64,000 bases of DNA from Rhizobium sp. CCGE 510 (GTDB lineage Bacteria; Pseudomonadota; Alphaproteobacteria; Rhizobiales; Rhizobiaceae), in NCBI RefSeq assembly GCF_000292525.1, contig NZ_AEYF01000044.1:434001-498000 (forward strand), written 5' to 3'. The notes beneath the pieces were generated by a model. The model was not told the DNA's origin and made no database searches. It was given only the letters and a program-made list of their open reading frames with translations. Shown here piece by piece: positions 52,987 to 63,763 of the stretch (positions are counted from its first letter, which is position 1; every line of letters begins with the position of its first letter). Made by a program: the position numbers and the translations under genes.

Positions 52987-55713
52987 GTGAACGCACGAAT
53001 AGACACAGAGAATGAAGCCTTTTCGGCTGCCGAGCTTGCCACGGCGGAAAGCCGTGCCTCGGCAACGCCGATGATGGAGCAATTCATCGAGATCAAGGCG
53101 AACAATCCGGGTTCGCTGCTCTTCTATCGCATGGGCGACTTCTACGAGCTGTTCTTCGAAGATGCGCTGGAAGCTTCCCGCGCGCTCGGCATCACCCTGA
53201 CGAAACGCGGCCAGCACATGGGCCAAGATATCCCGATGTGCGGCGTTCCGGTGCATGCGGCCGACGATTATCTGCAGAGGCTGATTTCCCTCGGCTTCCG
53301 CGTCGCCGTCTGCGAGCAGATCGAGGATCCGGCCGAAGCGAAAAAACGCGGCGGCAAATCCGTCGTCAAGCGCGATGTCGTCCGCCTGGTCACACCCGGC
53401 ACGATCACCGAGGAAAAGCTGCTTTCGCCCTCGGAATCCAACTATCTGATGGCGCTGACCCGCATTCGCGGCGGAGCCGAACCCTTGCTGGCGCTGGCCT
53501 GGATCGATATTTCCACAGGCGTCTTCCGGCTTGCCGAGACCGAAGCCTCGCGGCTGCTTGCCGATATCCTGCGCATCGATCCGCGCGAACTCATCCTGCC
53601 CGACACGATCTTCCACGATCCGGAACTCAAGCCGGTCTTCGACGTGCTCGGCCGCACCGCGGTGCCGCAGCCTTCCGTGCTGTTCGACAGCGCCAGCGCC
53701 GAAGGCCGGATCGCGCGTTATTTCGGCGTCGCGACGCTCGACGGATTCGGCACCTTCTCGCGCGCCGAATTGGCGGCAGCGGCCGCGGCGGTGGCCTATG
53801 TCGAGAAGACGCAGATCGCCGAGCGGCCGCCACTTGGAAAGCCGGAGCGGGAAAGTGCGGCGTCGACGCTGTTCATCGATCCCGCCACCCGCGCCAATCT
53901 GGAACTGGCCCGGACGCTGTCTGGCGACCGCAACGGCTCGCTCCTGAAAGCGATCGACCGCACCATTACCGGTGGTGGGGCGCGGCTTCTTGCCGAGCGG
54001 TTGATGTCGCCGCTGACCGACCCCGCCCGCATCAATGCGCGGCTCGATTCGATCGGCTTCCTGATCGACGAGCCCCTGCTCTGCGGCAATCTGCGCGACA
54101 CGCTGAAACATGTGCCTGATATGCCGCGGGCGCTGTCGCGCCTGGCGCTCGACCGCGGCGGCCCACGCGATCTCTCAGCGATCGGCCAAGGCCTTCAAGC
54201 GGCGAGCGAAGTTGCGGCCATGCTTGCAAGCGCGATGCTGCCCGACGAGCTTGGCCAGGCGCTGTCCGAACTGCAAGCGCTTCCCGCGGGCCTGGACAAG
54301 CTGCTGGCCGAGACCCTTGCCGAGGAACTGCCGCTGTTGAAGCGCGACGGCGGCTTCCTGCGCGACGGCGCCAGCGCCGAGCTCGACGAAGTCCGGGCAC
54401 TGCGGGACCAGTCGCGCCGGGTGATCGCCGGCCTGCAATTGCAATATGCCGAAGAGACCGGCATCCGGTCGCTGAAGATCAAGCACAACAATATCCTCGG
54501 CTATTTCATCGAGGTGACGGCCGGCAATGCCTCTCCGATGACCGAGACGGCGGAAGCCAAGGCCCGCTTCATCCACCGCCAGACGATGGCGAGCGCTATG
54601 CGCTTCACCACCACCGAACTTGCCGATCTCGAAAGCCGCATCGCCAACGCCGCCGATCGAGCGCTGACGATCGAACTCGCCGCTTTCGAGAAGATGACGG
54701 CGGCCGTGGTTGCGGAAGCCGAAGCGATCAAATCCGGCGCCCGGGCGCTTGCCATAATCGATGTCGCAGCAGGCCTGGCGCTTCTCGCCGAGGAGCAGGC
54801 CTATTGCCGCCCGCAGGTCGACGGCTCGAAGATGTTTGCCATCGAGGGCGGGCGCCATCCGGTCGTCGAGCAGGCGCTGCGGCGGCAGGCAGGCGGCCCC
54901 TTTGTCGCCAACAATTGCGATCTCTCGCCGAAATCAGGCGACAGGGACGGCGCGATCTGGCTGCTGACCGGGCCGAACATGGGCGGCAAGTCGACCTTCC
55001 TGCGGCAGAACGCGCTGATCGCTATCCTGGCGCAGATGGGCTGCTTCGTGCCGGCGACATCAGCCCATATCGGCATCGTCGACCGGCTTTTCTCGCGCGT
55101 CGGCGCCTCCGACGACCTGGCGCGCGGGCGCTCCACCTTCATGGTCGAGATGGTCGAAACCGCTGCGATCCTCAACCAGGCAAGCGACCGTTCGCTCGTC
55201 ATCCTCGACGAGATCGGCCGCGGCACTGCCACCTTCGATGGCCTGTCGATCGCCTGGGCCTCCGTCGAGCACCTGCATGAAGCCAACCGCTGCCGCGGCC
55301 TCTTCGCCACGCATTTCCATGAGCTGACCGTGCTTTCGGAAAAGCTTGGCCGGCTATCGAACGCCACGATGCGGGTCAAGGAATGGGACGGCGACGTCAT
55401 CTTCCTGCACGAGGTCGGGCCGGGTGCGGCGGACCGCTCCTACGGCATCCAGGTCGCGCGCCTTGCCGGGCTTCCGGCCTCGGTCGTGACACGGGCCCGC
55501 GATGTGCTGACCCGCCTGGAGGATGCCGACCGCAAGAACCCGGCGAGCCAGCTGATCGACGACCTGCCGCTCTTCCAGGTGGCGGTGCGCCGCGAGGACA
55601 CGGCCCGCGGATCGTCCAAGGTCGAGGAGGCGCTGAAGGCGATGAGCCTTGACGACATGACGCCGCGCGAGGCAATGGATGCGCTTTACGACCTCAAGAA
55701 GAAACTGAAATAG
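52987..55713 (+). CDS. mutS: DNA mismatch repair protein MutS
   Basis: The 908-aa protein recognises mismatches. The N-terminal mismatch motif is [13 protein letters not shown] (the Phe-x-Glu reader is in DFYELF). The ATPase has Walker [10 protein letters not shown] at about 661-669, [12 protein letters not shown] for Walker B and THFHELT. The C-terminal helix pair for dimers is present. It starts with GTG at 52987, divergent from maeB with a 113-base gap. No mutL is nearby. Confidence 0.97.
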   Translation: MNARIDTENEAFSAAELATAESRASATPMMEQFIEIKANNPGSLLFYRMGDFYELFFEDALEASRALGITLTKRGQHMGQDIPMCGVPVHAADDYLQRLISLGFRVAVCEQIEDPAEAKKRGGKSVVKRDVVRLVTPGTITEEKLLSPSESNYLMALTRIRGGAEPLLALAWIDISTGVFRLAETEASRLLADILRIDPRELILPDTIFHDPELKPVFDVLGRTAVPQPSVLFDSASAEGRIARYFGVATLDGFGTFSRAELAAAAAAVAYVEKTQIAERPPLGKPERESAASTLFIDPATRANLELARTLSGDRNGSLLKAIDRTITGGGARLLAERLMSPLTDPARINARLDSIGFLIDEPLLCGNLRDTLKHVPDMPRALSRLALDRGGPRDLSAIGQGLQAASEVAAMLASAMLPDELGQALSELQALPAGLDKLLAETLAEELPLLKRDGGFLRDGASAELDEVRALRDQSRRVIAGLQLQYAEETGIRSLKIKHNNILGYFIEVTAGNASPMTETAEAKARFIHRQTMASAMRFTTTELADLESRIANAADRALTIELAAFEKMTAAVVAEAEAIKSGARALAIIDVAAGLALLAEEQAYCRPQVDGSKMFAIEGGRHPVVEQALRRQAGGPFVANNCDLSPKSGDRDGAIWLLTGPNMGGKSTFLRQNALIAILAQMGCFVPATSAHIGIVDRLFSRVGASDDLARGRSTFMVEMVETAAILNQASDRSLVILDEIGRGTATFDGLSIAWASVEHLHEANRCRGLFATHFHELTVLSEKLGRLSNATMRVKEWDGDVIFLHEVGPGAADRSYGIQVARLAGLPASVVTRARDVLTRLEDADRKNPASQLIDDLPLFQVAVRREDTARGSSKVEEALKAMSLDDMTPREAMDALYDLKKKLK

Positions 55714-55727
55714 GGCAGCGGTACGCG

Positions 55728-56003
55728 ATGTTCATGGAAAAGCTGGTTCGCGAAACGGAGCGCCTCTCGCTCATCTGCTCGATGCTCGATACGATGCGGC
55801 GCGCCGATGCCGACCGCAACGCGCGCGGCTGGACGTCGCCGATCGGCATGCTGAAAATTACCCGCTGCTGCGCTATGATCTCGGAGCTCGGCACGTCGAT
55901 CGCCAAGGCAGGCTATCGCGAATGCGACCGGCAGTCGCTTGAGGAGATCATGAGAGAGACACGGCAGGTGCTGCATTTGCTGAATGCGCGGGCCGCCCTT
56001 TGA
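55728..56003 (+). CDS. Conserved-looking small protein between mutS and glnD
   Basis: The 91-aa protein is not one I recognise. It is predicted to be mainly alpha-helical (MEKLVRETERLSLICSMLDTMRR and CDRQSLEEIMRETRQVLHLL), with no signal peptide or membrane helix. It starts 14 bases after the mutS stop and is followed by 109 bases before glnD. Codon use is like its neighbours, so it is probably a genuine gene transcribed with mutS. No function can be offered. Confidence 0.6.
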   Translation: MFMEKLVRETERLSLICSMLDTMRRADADRNARGWTSPIGMLKITRCCAMISELGTSIAKAGYRECDRQSLEEIMRETRQVLHLLNARAAL

Positions 56004-56112
56004 GCTTTTCGGGAAAGCCGTCGTGCGGGCTTACCAACACCATTTCGCCAAATTTAAAGGTTCATGCAGTATGAAGGCCCGTGTCAATCGCGGGGCAAAG
56101 GGATTATAGCGC

Positions 56113-59019
56113 ATGCAGACGAAACACGAGGCGAGCCAGGATCAGGCCGTCCGGCATGAACAGGAAACCGCCCCGGCGGCAGCGATGCGCGACCTCGATT
56201 TTTCCCATATCCTCGACGTCGAACTCTTGCAGAAGCAGTGCGACGCCGTTGCCGAGGCCAACCGCAACCGGCCCGACGTGCTGCGCGCCGATCTTCTGGC
56301 GGCCCTGAAAAAGGCAAGCGCCGAAGGCCGGCAGAAGGCGCGGGCCGCACTGATGGCCGATGGCGGCGGCCTGAATTGCGCCTACCGGATTTCCTGGCTG
56401 CAGGACCAGATCATCACCGTCCTCTACAATTTCGCCACCGCCCATATCTTTCCGCAGCAGAAGGACAAGTTCGCGGTCACCGCCGTCGGCGGCTATGGCC
56501 GCGACACGCTGGCGCCGGGCTCGGATATCGACCTGCTTTTCCTCTTCCCGCCGAGGCCGGCTGAGGAGACGCACAAGGCGGTTGAATTCATGCTCTACGT
56601 GCTCTGGGACATGGGCTTCAAGGTCGGCCACGCCACCCGCACGGTGGAGGAATGCATCGCGCTTTCCAAGTCGGACATGACGATCCGCACCGCCATCCTG
56701 GAGATGCGCTATATTTGCGGCCTGCAGCGGCTGGAAACCGAGCTCGAGACCCGCTTCGACAAGGAAATCGTCACCGGCACCGGCCCGGAATTCATCGCTG
56801 CCAAGCTTGCCGAGCGCGACGAGCGCCACCGCAAGGCGGGTGATACGCGCTATCTCGTCGAACCGAACGTCAAGGAAGGCAAGGGCGGGCTTCGCGACCT
56901 GCACACGCTGTTCTGGATCTCGAAATATTATTATCACGTGCGCGACCAGGCGGAACTGGTCAAGCTCGGCGTGCTGTCGAAGCACGAATATCGCCTGCTT
57001 GAGAAAGCCGACGATTTTCTCTGGGCGGTGCGCTGCCATATGCACTTTCTGACCGGCAAGGCCGAGGAGCGGCTGTCCTTCGACATCCAGCGGGAGATCG
57101 CCGAAGCCTTCGGCTATCACACCCGCCCGGGCCTTTCGGCGGTCGAGCGCTTCATGAAGCACTATTTCCTCGTCGCCAAGGATGTCGGCGATCTCACCCG
57201 CATCCTCTGCGCCGCGCTCGAAGACCAGCAGGCGAAGTCGATCCCCGGCCTCACCGGCGTCATCAGCCGCTTCACTCATCGCAATCGCAAGATCGCCGGC
57301 AGCGTCGAATTCGTCGAGGACCGCGGCCGCATCGCGCTTGCCGACGCCGAGGTGTTCAAGCGCGATCCGGTCAGCATCCTCCGGCTGTTCCACGTCGCCG
57401 ACATCAACGGGCTGGAATTCCACCCGGATGCGCTGAAACGCGTCACCCGTTCGCTGGCGCTGATCGATAACAATCTGCGGGAAAACGACGAGGCGAACCG
57501 CCTGTTCATGTCGATCCTGACCTCGAAGCGCGATCCAGCGCTCATCCTGCGGCGGATGAACGAGGCCGGCGTGCTCGGCCGCTTCATTCCCGAATTCGGC
57601 AAGATCGTCGCGATGATGCAGTTCAACATGTATCACCACTATACGGTCGACGAACATCTGATCCGCACCGTCGACGTTCTCGCCGAGATCGACCAGGGAC
57701 GCTCCGAGGATCTGCATCCGCTCGCCAACAAGCTGTTCTCAGGCATCGAGGATCGCGAGGCGCTTTATCTCGCCGTGCTGCTTCACGACATCGCCAAGGG
57801 CCGCCAGGAGGATCATTCGATCGCCGGCGCCCGCGTCGCCCGCAAGCTTTGCATCCGCTTCGGCCTGTCGCAGAAGCAGACGGAAATCGTCGTCTGGCTG
57901 ATCGAGGAACATCTGACGATGTCGATGGTGGCCCAGACCCGCGACCTCACCGACCGCAAGACGATCACCGATTTTGCCGACCGCGTCCAGTCGCTCGACC
58001 GGCTGAAGATGCTGCTGATCCTGACGATCTGCGACATCCGCGCCGTCGGTCCGGGCGTCTGGAACGGTTGGAAGGGCCAGTTGCTGCGCACCCTCTACTA
58101 CGAAACCGAGCTGCTGCTCGCCGGCGGTTTTTCGGAGGTCTCCCGCAAGGAGCGCGCCAATGCCGCTGCCGAGGCGCTGCATTCGGCACTCGCCGACTGG
58201 AGCCAGAAGGACCGCAACACCTATACCAAGCTGCACTATCAGCCCTATCTGCTCTCCGTGCCGCTGGAAGACCAGATCCGCCACGCCCATTTCATCCGCC
58301 AGGCCGACAAATCCGGCCAGGCGCTCGCCACGACGGTGCGCACCGACAGTTTCCACGCGATCACCGAGATCACCGTACTGTCGCCGGACCATCCGCGCCT
58401 GCTCGCCGTCATCGCCGGAGCGTGTGCCGCGGCCGGCGCCAACATCGTCGACGCGCAGATCTTCACGACATCGGACGGGCGGGCACTCGACACCATCCAT
58501 GTCAGCCGCGAATTTACCGACGATGCCGACGAGCTGCGCCGTGCCGCGACAATCGGACGGATGATCGAGGACGTGCTGTCCGGCCGCAAGCGGCTGCCCG
58601 AGGTGATCGCCACGCGCGCGCGCCACCGCAAGAAGAACAAGGCCTTCGTCATTCCGCCGTCGGTCAACATCACCAACAGCCTGTCGAACAAGTTCACGGT
58701 CATCGAGGTCGAATGCCTCGACCGGCCGGGGCTGCTGTCGGAGATCACCGCCGTGCTATCCGATCTGTCGCTCGACATCCAGTCGGCCCGCATCACCACC
58801 TTCGGCGAGAAGGTGATCGACACTTTCTACGTCACCGACCTTGTGGGACAGAAGATCTCCGGCGACAGCAAGCGCGCCAACATCACCGCCCGGATGAAGG
58901 CCGTCATGGCCGAGGAGGAAGACGAGCTGCGCGAGCGCATGCCTTCCGGCATCATCGCGCCGGCCGCTACCGCCCGGACATTGCCCTCAGCCGAAAAGAA
59001 AGCCGATTCCCCCGCATGA
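56113..59019 (+). CDS. glnD: Bifunctional uridylyltransferase / uridylyl-removing enzyme GlnD
   Basis: The 968-aa nitrogen sensor modifies PII proteins. The nucleotidyltransferase motif [18 protein letters not shown] is at about 126-143. The HD domain that removes UMP has [14 protein letters not shown] near 556-569. Two ACT domains at the C-terminus (from about 750 and 861, [17 protein letters not shown] and [17 protein letters not shown]) bind glutamine. Low glutamine leads to PII-UMP and activation of NtrB/NtrC and sigma-54 genes. The frame opens at 56113 with ATG. murJ follows after 24 bases. Confidence 0.97.
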   Translation: MQTKHEASQDQAVRHEQETAPAAAMRDLDFSHILDVELLQKQCDAVAEANRNRPDVLRADLLAALKKASAEGRQKARAALMADGGGLNCAYRISWLQDQIITVLYNFATAHIFPQQKDKFAVTAVGGYGRDTLAPGSDIDLLFLFPPRPAEETHKAVEFMLYVLWDMGFKVGHATRTVEECIALSKSDMTIRTAILEMRYICGLQRLETELETRFDKEIVTGTGPEFIAAKLAERDERHRKAGDTRYLVEPNVKEGKGGLRDLHTLFWISKYYYHVRDQAELVKLGVLSKHEYRLLEKADDFLWAVRCHMHFLTGKAEERLSFDIQREIAEAFGYHTRPGLSAVERFMKHYFLVAKDVGDLTRILCAALEDQQAKSIPGLTGVISRFTHRNRKIAGSVEFVEDRGRIALADAEVFKRDPVSILRLFHVADINGLEFHPDALKRVTRSLALIDNNLRENDEANRLFMSILTSKRDPALILRRMNEAGVLGRFIPEFGKIVAMMQFNMYHHYTVDEHLIRTVDVLAEIDQGRSEDLHPLANKLFSGIEDREALYLAVLLHDIAKGRQEDHSIAGARVARKLCIRFGLSQKQTEIVVWLIEEHLTMSMVAQTRDLTDRKTITDFADRVQSLDRLKMLLILTICDIRAVGPGVWNGWKGQLLRTLYYETELLLAGGFSEVSRKERANAAAEALHSALADWSQKDRNTYTKLHYQPYLLSVPLEDQIRHAHFIRQADKSGQALATTVRTDSFHAITEITVLSPDHPRLLAVIAGACAAAGANIVDAQIFTTSDGRALDTIHVSREFTDDADELRRAATIGRMIEDVLSGRKRLPEVIATRARHRKKNKAFVIPPSVNITNSLSNKFTVIEVECLDRPGLLSEITAVLSDLSLDIQSARITTFGEKVIDTFYVTDLVGQKISGDSKRANITARMKAVMAEEEDELRERMPSGIIAPAATARTLPSAEKKADSPA

Positions 59020-59043
59020 GCGACCAAGCATGAGCCCCCACGA

Positions 59044-60624
59044 ATGAGCCTCGTCAAGAAATTCGCAACCGTCGGCGGCGCCACCCTCGGCAGCCGCATC
59101 TTCGGCTTCGCCCGCGAAACGCTGATGGCGGCCGCACTCGGCACGGGACCGATGGCCGACGTCTTCTATGCCGCCTTCCGTTTTCCGAACCTCTTCCGCC
59201 GGCTGTTTGCCGAAGGCGCCTTCAACGCCGCCTTCGTGCCGCTTTTTGCCAAGGAGATCGAGGCGAACGGCACGGATGGCGCCAAGCGCTTTTCTGAGGA
59301 AGTCTTCGGCGTCCTGTTTTCGGTGCTGCTGCTCATCACCATCGTGATGGAGCTTGCCATGCCGCTCCTGGTGCGCTTCGTCATCGCGCCGGGTTTTGCC
59401 GACGACCCCGAGAAATTCTCGATCACCATCCGCATGGCGGCGGTGATGTTTCCGTATCTGATGTGCATGTCGCTGACGGCGATGATGAGCGGCATGCTGA
59501 ATTCGCTGCATCATTTCTTCGCCGCCGCAATCGCGCCGGTTTTCCTCAACGTGGTGATGATCGGGGCCCTGTTTTATGCACTCCATACCGGTGCCGATCC
59601 GCTGACGACGGCCTGGTATCTCTCCTTTGGCGTTCTTGCCGCCGGCGTCCTGCAGCTCGCCGTCGTCTATGTCGGCGTGCTTGCTGCCGGCATGAGCATC
59701 GGCTTCCGCTTCCCGAAGATGACCCCGAACGTCAAGCGGCTGCTGATCCTGGCGGTGCCGGCTGCGGTGACCGGCGGCATCACCCAGATCAACCAGCTGA
59801 TCGGCCAGGCGATCGCCTCCTCTCGCGAGGGCGCGATCGCAGCGCTGCAATATGCCGACCGGATTTACCAGCTGCCGCTCGGCGTCGTCGGCGTCGCCGT
59901 CGGTGTGGTGCTGCTGCCGGAACTTGCCCGGGCGCTGAAGGGCGGCAATCTGCGCGAAGCCGGAAACCTGCAAAACCGCTCGATCGAATTCGTGCTGTTC
60001 CTGACGATCCCCGCCGCCTTCGCGCTGTGGATCCTTTCCGACGAGATTATCCGCGTGCTCTACGAACGCGGCGCCTTCCATCAGGAAAACACCGCCGTCG
60101 TCGGCTCGATCCTGGCGATTTACGGCATCGGCCTGCCGGCCTTCGTGCTGATCAAGGCGCTGCAGCCGGGCTTCTACGCGCGTGAGGACACCAAGACGCC
60201 GATGCGCTTTTCGGCGATCGCAGTTGCCACCAACTGCGCCACGGCGCTGACCCTCTTTCCCTATATGGGCGCCCCCGGCATTGCCGTTGCCGAAGCCACC
60301 GCCGGCTGGATCAGCACCGTGCTGCTGTTCACCACGCTTTTGCGCCGCGGCCATCTGACATGGGAATGGGCGCTGGCAAAACGTACCGCCCTGTTGATCG
60401 TCGCCGCAGCCGTCATGGGTGGCGCCATCGTCTTCCTCAAGCAGCACTTTGCGCCTTCGCTGGCTTCCGGCGCGCCGCTTCTGACCAAGATCGGCACCCT
60501 CGGACTGCTGATTGCGATCGCCATGCTGGTCTATTTCGCAGCCGCCTTCCTGATCGGCGGAGCAAATCTCGGCATGATCCGGCGCAATCTGAACCGCAAG
60601 CCGGCGCCGGCAAAGGACGGTTAA
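59044..60624 (+). CDS. murJ: Lipid II flippase MurJ (MviN)
   Basis: The 526-aa protein has about 14 hydrophobic helices of the MOP fold. The start SLVKKFATVGGATLGSRIFGFARETLMAAALG and the FRFPNLFRRLFAEGAF motif are diagnostic. It moves lipid II across the inner membrane for peptidoglycan. The glnD-murJ(-trpS) neighbourhood is typical of rhizobia. A composite repeat lies after the stop. Confidence 0.96.
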   Translation: MSLVKKFATVGGATLGSRIFGFARETLMAAALGTGPMADVFYAAFRFPNLFRRLFAEGAFNAAFVPLFAKEIEANGTDGAKRFSEEVFGVLFSVLLLITIVMELAMPLLVRFVIAPGFADDPEKFSITIRMAAVMFPYLMCMSLTAMMSGMLNSLHHFFAAAIAPVFLNVVMIGALFYALHTGADPLTTAWYLSFGVLAAGVLQLAVVYVGVLAAGMSIGFRFPKMTPNVKRLLILAVPAAVTGGITQINQLIGQAIASSREGAIAALQYADRIYQLPLGVVGVAVGVVLLPELARALKGGNLREAGNLQNRSIEFVLFLTIPAAFALWILSDEIIRVLYERGAFHQENTAVVGSILAIYGIGLPAFVLIKALQPGFYAREDTKTPMRFSAIAVATNCATALTLFPYMGAPGIAVAEATAGWISTVLLFTTLLRRGHLTWEWALAKRTALLIVAAAVMGGAIVFLKQHFAPSLASGAPLLTKIGTLGLLIAIAMLVYFAAAFLIGGANLGMIRRNLNRKPAPAKDG

Positions 60625-60649
60625 GGCTAGGGAGATTGCTGAGAGAAGC

Positions 60650-60786
60650 CCCTCATCCGGCTGCCGCCACCTTCTCCCCGCGCGCGGGGCGAAGGGGATA
60701 TGCGGCGACCTCTCCGTCCCTCGCAAACGTCTTGCGGGCACGTCCCCTCTCCCCGTTTTTTACGGGGAGAGGGTTAGGGTGAGGGG
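60650..60786. repeat. Composite palindromic repeat after murJ
   Basis: The outer arms CCCCTCA (60650-60656) and TGAGGGG (60780-60786) enclose a CCCCG-CGCG-CGGGG-like dyad near 60676. A perfect 12-bp hairpin follows, CCCTCTCCCCGT/ACGGGGAGAGGG (60745-60773). The CCCCTCATCCGGCTGCCG and GGGTTAGGGTGAGGGG edges are common between rhizobial genes. Confidence 0.7.
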
Positions 60787-60841
60787 CAACCTTGAGGGCA
60801 AAACCCGGACAACCATTGCACACGGCCGAGCAGCGCTTGCA

Positions 60842-61270
60842 TTAACAATCGACCCATCGCCGCTGCGGTCCGACGTCGACATGGACGATACCGTTGCAAT
60901 AGGTGCCGATGCCGCCGATGCCCGGCGCGCTTCTGGCGGCTGCGATGATGGTGCGCTCGGAGAGGCCGGGCATCCTGATATCGGCCGCCAGGCATTTTCC
61001 GTGCAGGGACCCGTGACGGCGGGGATGCGGCCGGAGGCCGGAGGTGATCATCGGCCGGCGTCCGGTTTTTGCGGCAATATGCGACAGGACCGCCCGAAGA
61101 CGCTCGGGAAAACAGCCGGCACGAACGCTGACGGTCTGGACTGTATAGGCAAGGCGGGCCTCATGCTTGGAAAGATGAAGGACCGGTCTTTTGCTGTCTT
61201 GACCGAAGGCGCTGGTTGCGGATTGTAGGGCGAAAAGGCCTGCCATGGCGAGCAAACTGGCGTTCTGCAT
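60842..61270 (-). CDS. Exported M15-family (YcbK-like) peptidase
   Basis: The 142-aa protein has a signal peptide (LLAMAGLFALQSATSAFG/QD). The C-terminal part matches the M15/DUF882 metallopeptidase fold: RPMITSGLRP, then GSLHGKCLAADIRMPG with His and Asp zinc ligands, and GGIGTYCNGIVHVDVGPQRRW with the last His. Members cut peptidoglycan peptides. It is shorter than many relatives but all ligands seem present. It lies opposite to murJ and trpS, so it is not part of their operon. Confidence 0.82.
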   Translation of the reverse strand: MQNASLLAMAGLFALQSATSAFGQDSKRPVLHLSKHEARLAYTVQTVSVRAGCFPERLRAVLSHIAAKTGRRPMITSGLRPHPRRHGSLHGKCLAADIRMPGLSERTIIAAARSAPGIGGIGTYCNGIVHVDVGPQRRWVDC

Positions 61271-61459
61271 GGTCCCCTCCGGGCGGTTGACACGGCGGCC
61301 ATTGGGCCGATGCCGCGCGGTGGAGGATTCTCAGTTCAATAAAAGCTTTTCTGTGAAATTTTATACTCAATTGTGAGTAAGAAGCTTGATCACTTTGGCT
61401 TAAAATCAGAGATATGGCCGATCAAACTTGGAATAAACGTCTCAATCGGGAGATAGACC

Positions 61460-61870
61460 ATGACGATCCAGTCGCTTTTCCTCGTCACCCTTGTGGTCGA
61501 CGACTACGACCGCGCCAAGGCTTTCTATTGCGATTGCCTCGGTTTCGACTGCCTTCAGGATGAGACGCAGCCGGAGGGAAAGCGCTGGGTGGTGGTGAAG
61601 CCGAAGGGTGGGGCCAGGGTTGGAGACGGCGCCGCGTTTCTGCTGGCGCAGGCGGCAGATGCGACGCAGCGCGCGGCGATCGGCAACCAGACGGGCGGCC
61701 GTGTCGGCTTCTTTCTGAAGACCGACGATTTCGCCCGCGACCATGCCGCAATGCTTGCGGCCGGCGTACGCTTTCTCGAAGAGCCGCGGCATGAGGTCTA
61801 CGGCACGGTTGCGGTGTTTGCCGATCCCTACGGCAATAGCTTCGATCTGATCCAGCATCACGCTGCCTGA
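61460..61870 (+). CDS. VOC-superfamily (glyoxalase/bleomycin resistance-like) protein
   Basis: The 136-aa protein has the paired beta-alpha-beta-beta-beta modules of the vicinal oxygen chelate fold. These are seen in FLVTLVVDDYDRAKAFYCDCLGF and GRVGFFLKTDDFARDHAAMLAAGVRF, ending in GTVAVFADPYGNSFDLIQ with the metal-binding Asp/Glu position. The substrate is unknown. GGGAG precedes the ATG at 61460. Confidence 0.88.
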   Translation: MTIQSLFLVTLVVDDYDRAKAFYCDCLGFDCLQDETQPEGKRWVVVKPKGGARVGDGAAFLLAQAADATQRAAIGNQTGGRVGFFLKTDDFARDHAAMLAAGVRFLEEPRHEVYGTVAVFADPYGNSFDLIQHHAA

Positions 61871-61991
61871 ACCTCTTGATTGCGGCCTGTTGCCCGTGCA
61901 TAAGCCGCGGCGTTAGCAACATGGGCGAAAAGCCCTGCTGCAATGCAGCCATTTAAAGCTGTGGGCCCTCCACCAGCCTATTGAGGACGAC

Positions 61992-63056
61992 ATGAGCGAA
62001 TTCAAGAAACTCGTATTCTCCGGCGTGCAGCCGACCGGCAATCTGCATCTCGGCAATTATCTCGGCGCGATCCGGCGGTTCGTGGCGCTGCAGGACGGCA
62101 ATGACTGCATCTACTGCGTCGTCGACATGCATGCGCTCACCGCCCAACTCGTGCATGAGGACATGCCGAGCCAGACGCGCTCGATTGCCGCCGCTTTCAT
62201 CGCCGCCGGCATCGATCCGGAAAAGCATATCGTCTTCAACCAGTCGGCCGTGCCGCAGCATGCCGAACTTGCCTGGATCTTCAATTGCGTCGCCCGCATC
62301 GGCTGGATGAACCGCATGACGCAGTTCAAGGACAAGGCCGGCAAGGACCGCGAGCAGGCATCGCTCGGTCTTTACGCCTATCCGAGCCTGATGGCCGCCG
62401 ACATTCTCGTCTACCGCGCCACCCACGTGCCGGTTGGAGAGGATCAGAAGCAGCATCTGGAGCTTGCCCGCGACATCGCGATGAAGTTCAACCTCGATTA
62501 TGCCGAGCACATCAGCAGGACCGTTTATGGCATCGACATCACCGTCGGCAACGAGCCGGTGCATGCCTATTTCCCGATGGTCGAGCCGCTGATCGGCGGG
62601 CCGGCGCCGCGCGTCATGTCGTTGCGCGACGGCACCAAGAAAATGTCGAAATCCGATCCTTCCGACCTCTCGCGCATCAATCTGATGGATGACGAGGACG
62701 CAATCTCGAAGAAGATCCGCAAGGCAAAGACCGATCCGGACGGCCTGCCGAGCGAGATCGACGGGCTGCAGGGCCGCCCGGAAGCCGATAATCTGGTGGC
62801 GATCTATGCCGCACTTGCCGACAAGTCGAAGGCCGACGTGCTTGCCGAATTCGGCGGCCAGCAGTTCTCGATCTTCAAGCCGGCACTGGTCGATCTCGCC
62901 ATCCATGTGATGGCGCCGATCACCGGCGAGATGCGCCGGCTGATGGACGATACCAGCCATATCGACGCGATCCTGCGCAAGGGCGGCGAACGCGCCAGGG
63001 CACGCGCCGAAGTGACGATGAGCCAGGTGCGCGACGTCATCGGCTTCCTCTATTGA
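61992..63056 (+). CDS. trpS: Tryptophanyl-tRNA synthetase
   Basis: The 354-aa class I synthetase has the HIGH-type motif as [13 protein letters not shown] and the KMSKS loop as [34 protein letters not shown] and [13 protein letters not shown]-like strands ([16 protein letters not shown]) fit TrpRS. It loads tRNA-Trp. GAGG precedes the ATG at 61992. usp follows after 109 bases. Confidence 0.97.
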   Translation: MSEFKKLVFSGVQPTGNLHLGNYLGAIRRFVALQDGNDCIYCVVDMHALTAQLVHEDMPSQTRSIAAAFIAAGIDPEKHIVFNQSAVPQHAELAWIFNCVARIGWMNRMTQFKDKAGKDREQASLGLYAYPSLMAADILVYRATHVPVGEDQKQHLELARDIAMKFNLDYAEHISRTVYGIDITVGNEPVHAYFPMVEPLIGGPAPRVMSLRDGTKKMSKSDPSDLSRINLMDDEDAISKKIRKAKTDPDGLPSEIDGLQGRPEADNLVAIYAALADKSKADVLAEFGGQQFSIFKPALVDLAIHVMAPITGEMRRLMDDTSHIDAILRKGGERARARAEVTMSQVRDVIGFLY

Positions 63057-63095
63057 GGGTGATCTCTTCTTCCCCCGCTTGGGGGCGAAGGGAAC

Positions 63096-63114
63096 CTTCT
63101 CCCGGGGGGAGAAG
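63096..63114. repeat. Short hairpin between trpS and the usp gene
   Basis: CTTCTCCC pairs exactly with GGGAGAAG around CGG-type loop bases. It lies in a G/C-rich stretch (63070-63119) of the rhizobial CCCCTC/GGGGAG repeat type. It may act as a weak terminator. Confidence 0.5.
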
Positions 63115-63165
63115 CGGAAAAACTGGGCTTGCAAATTTTCCGCTTCGGGTGTCAGAGTCCGCGCC

Positions 63166-63657
63166 ATGGTATCGAAGCGACTCTCACGGCTCGAAGGTCA
63201 TCGCCGCAAATTCATGGCGGTGATCGACGGTACACCCGAATGCCAACGCGCCGTTCATTATGCCGGCCGGCGCGCGAAGAATTCCAATGGCGGGCTGGTG
63301 CTGCTCTACGTCATCCCCGACGGGGATTTCCAGCAATGGCTCGGCGTCGAGGCGATCATGCGGGCCGAAGCCCGCGAAGAGGCCGAAGCCGTCGTTGCCA
63401 AGATCGCCCAGATCGTGCGCGAGACGATCGGCATCGAGCCTGAGGTCGTCATCCGTGAGGGCAGTGCGGCCGAACAGATCAACGCCGTGATCGAAGACGA
63501 CCGCGATGTGGCGATCCTGGTTCTGGCTGCCGGTTCGGCGAAGGAAGGTCCAGGGCCACTGGTTTCGTCGGTTGCCGGCCGCGCGGCGGCGTTTCCGATC
63601 CCGGTGACCGTGCTGCCGGATACGCTGACCAACGAGGAAATCGACGCCCTCTGCTGA
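63166..63657 (+). CDS. Universal stress protein (UspA family)
   Basis: The 163-aa protein has the Usp fold. KFMAVIDGTPECQRAVHYA is the first strand and helix, LVLLYVIPD the second, and VAILVLAAGSAKEGPGPLVSSV is the nucleotide-binding loop near the C-terminus. The GxxG-9x-G(S/T) ATP motif is only partly conserved. The start at 63166 is set at MVSKRL; the frame before it is repeat DNA. It probably has a role in stress survival. Confidence 0.85.
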   Translation: MVSKRLSRLEGHRRKFMAVIDGTPECQRAVHYAGRRAKNSNGGLVLLYVIPDGDFQQWLGVEAIMRAEAREEAEAVVAKIAQIVRETIGIEPEVVIREGSAAEQINAVIEDDRDVAILVLAAGSAKEGPGPLVSSVAGRAAAFPIPVTVLPDTLTNEEIDALC

Positions 63658-63763
63658 TAATTTCTTGAGTAAAGATCTCTTGAATGGAACTGGCAATGGG
63701 CTTATCTTCTTTTGAAGAATTCTAAAGACGGCGAAGCCATGGGCCAGCCGCATGGAGACCCCG

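Noticed and set aside
58987-60741. Minus-strand open frame of 584 codons opposite murJ
   Set aside because: Low-complexity His/Gln/Arg sequence with no family resemblance. MurJ is complete on the plus strand.
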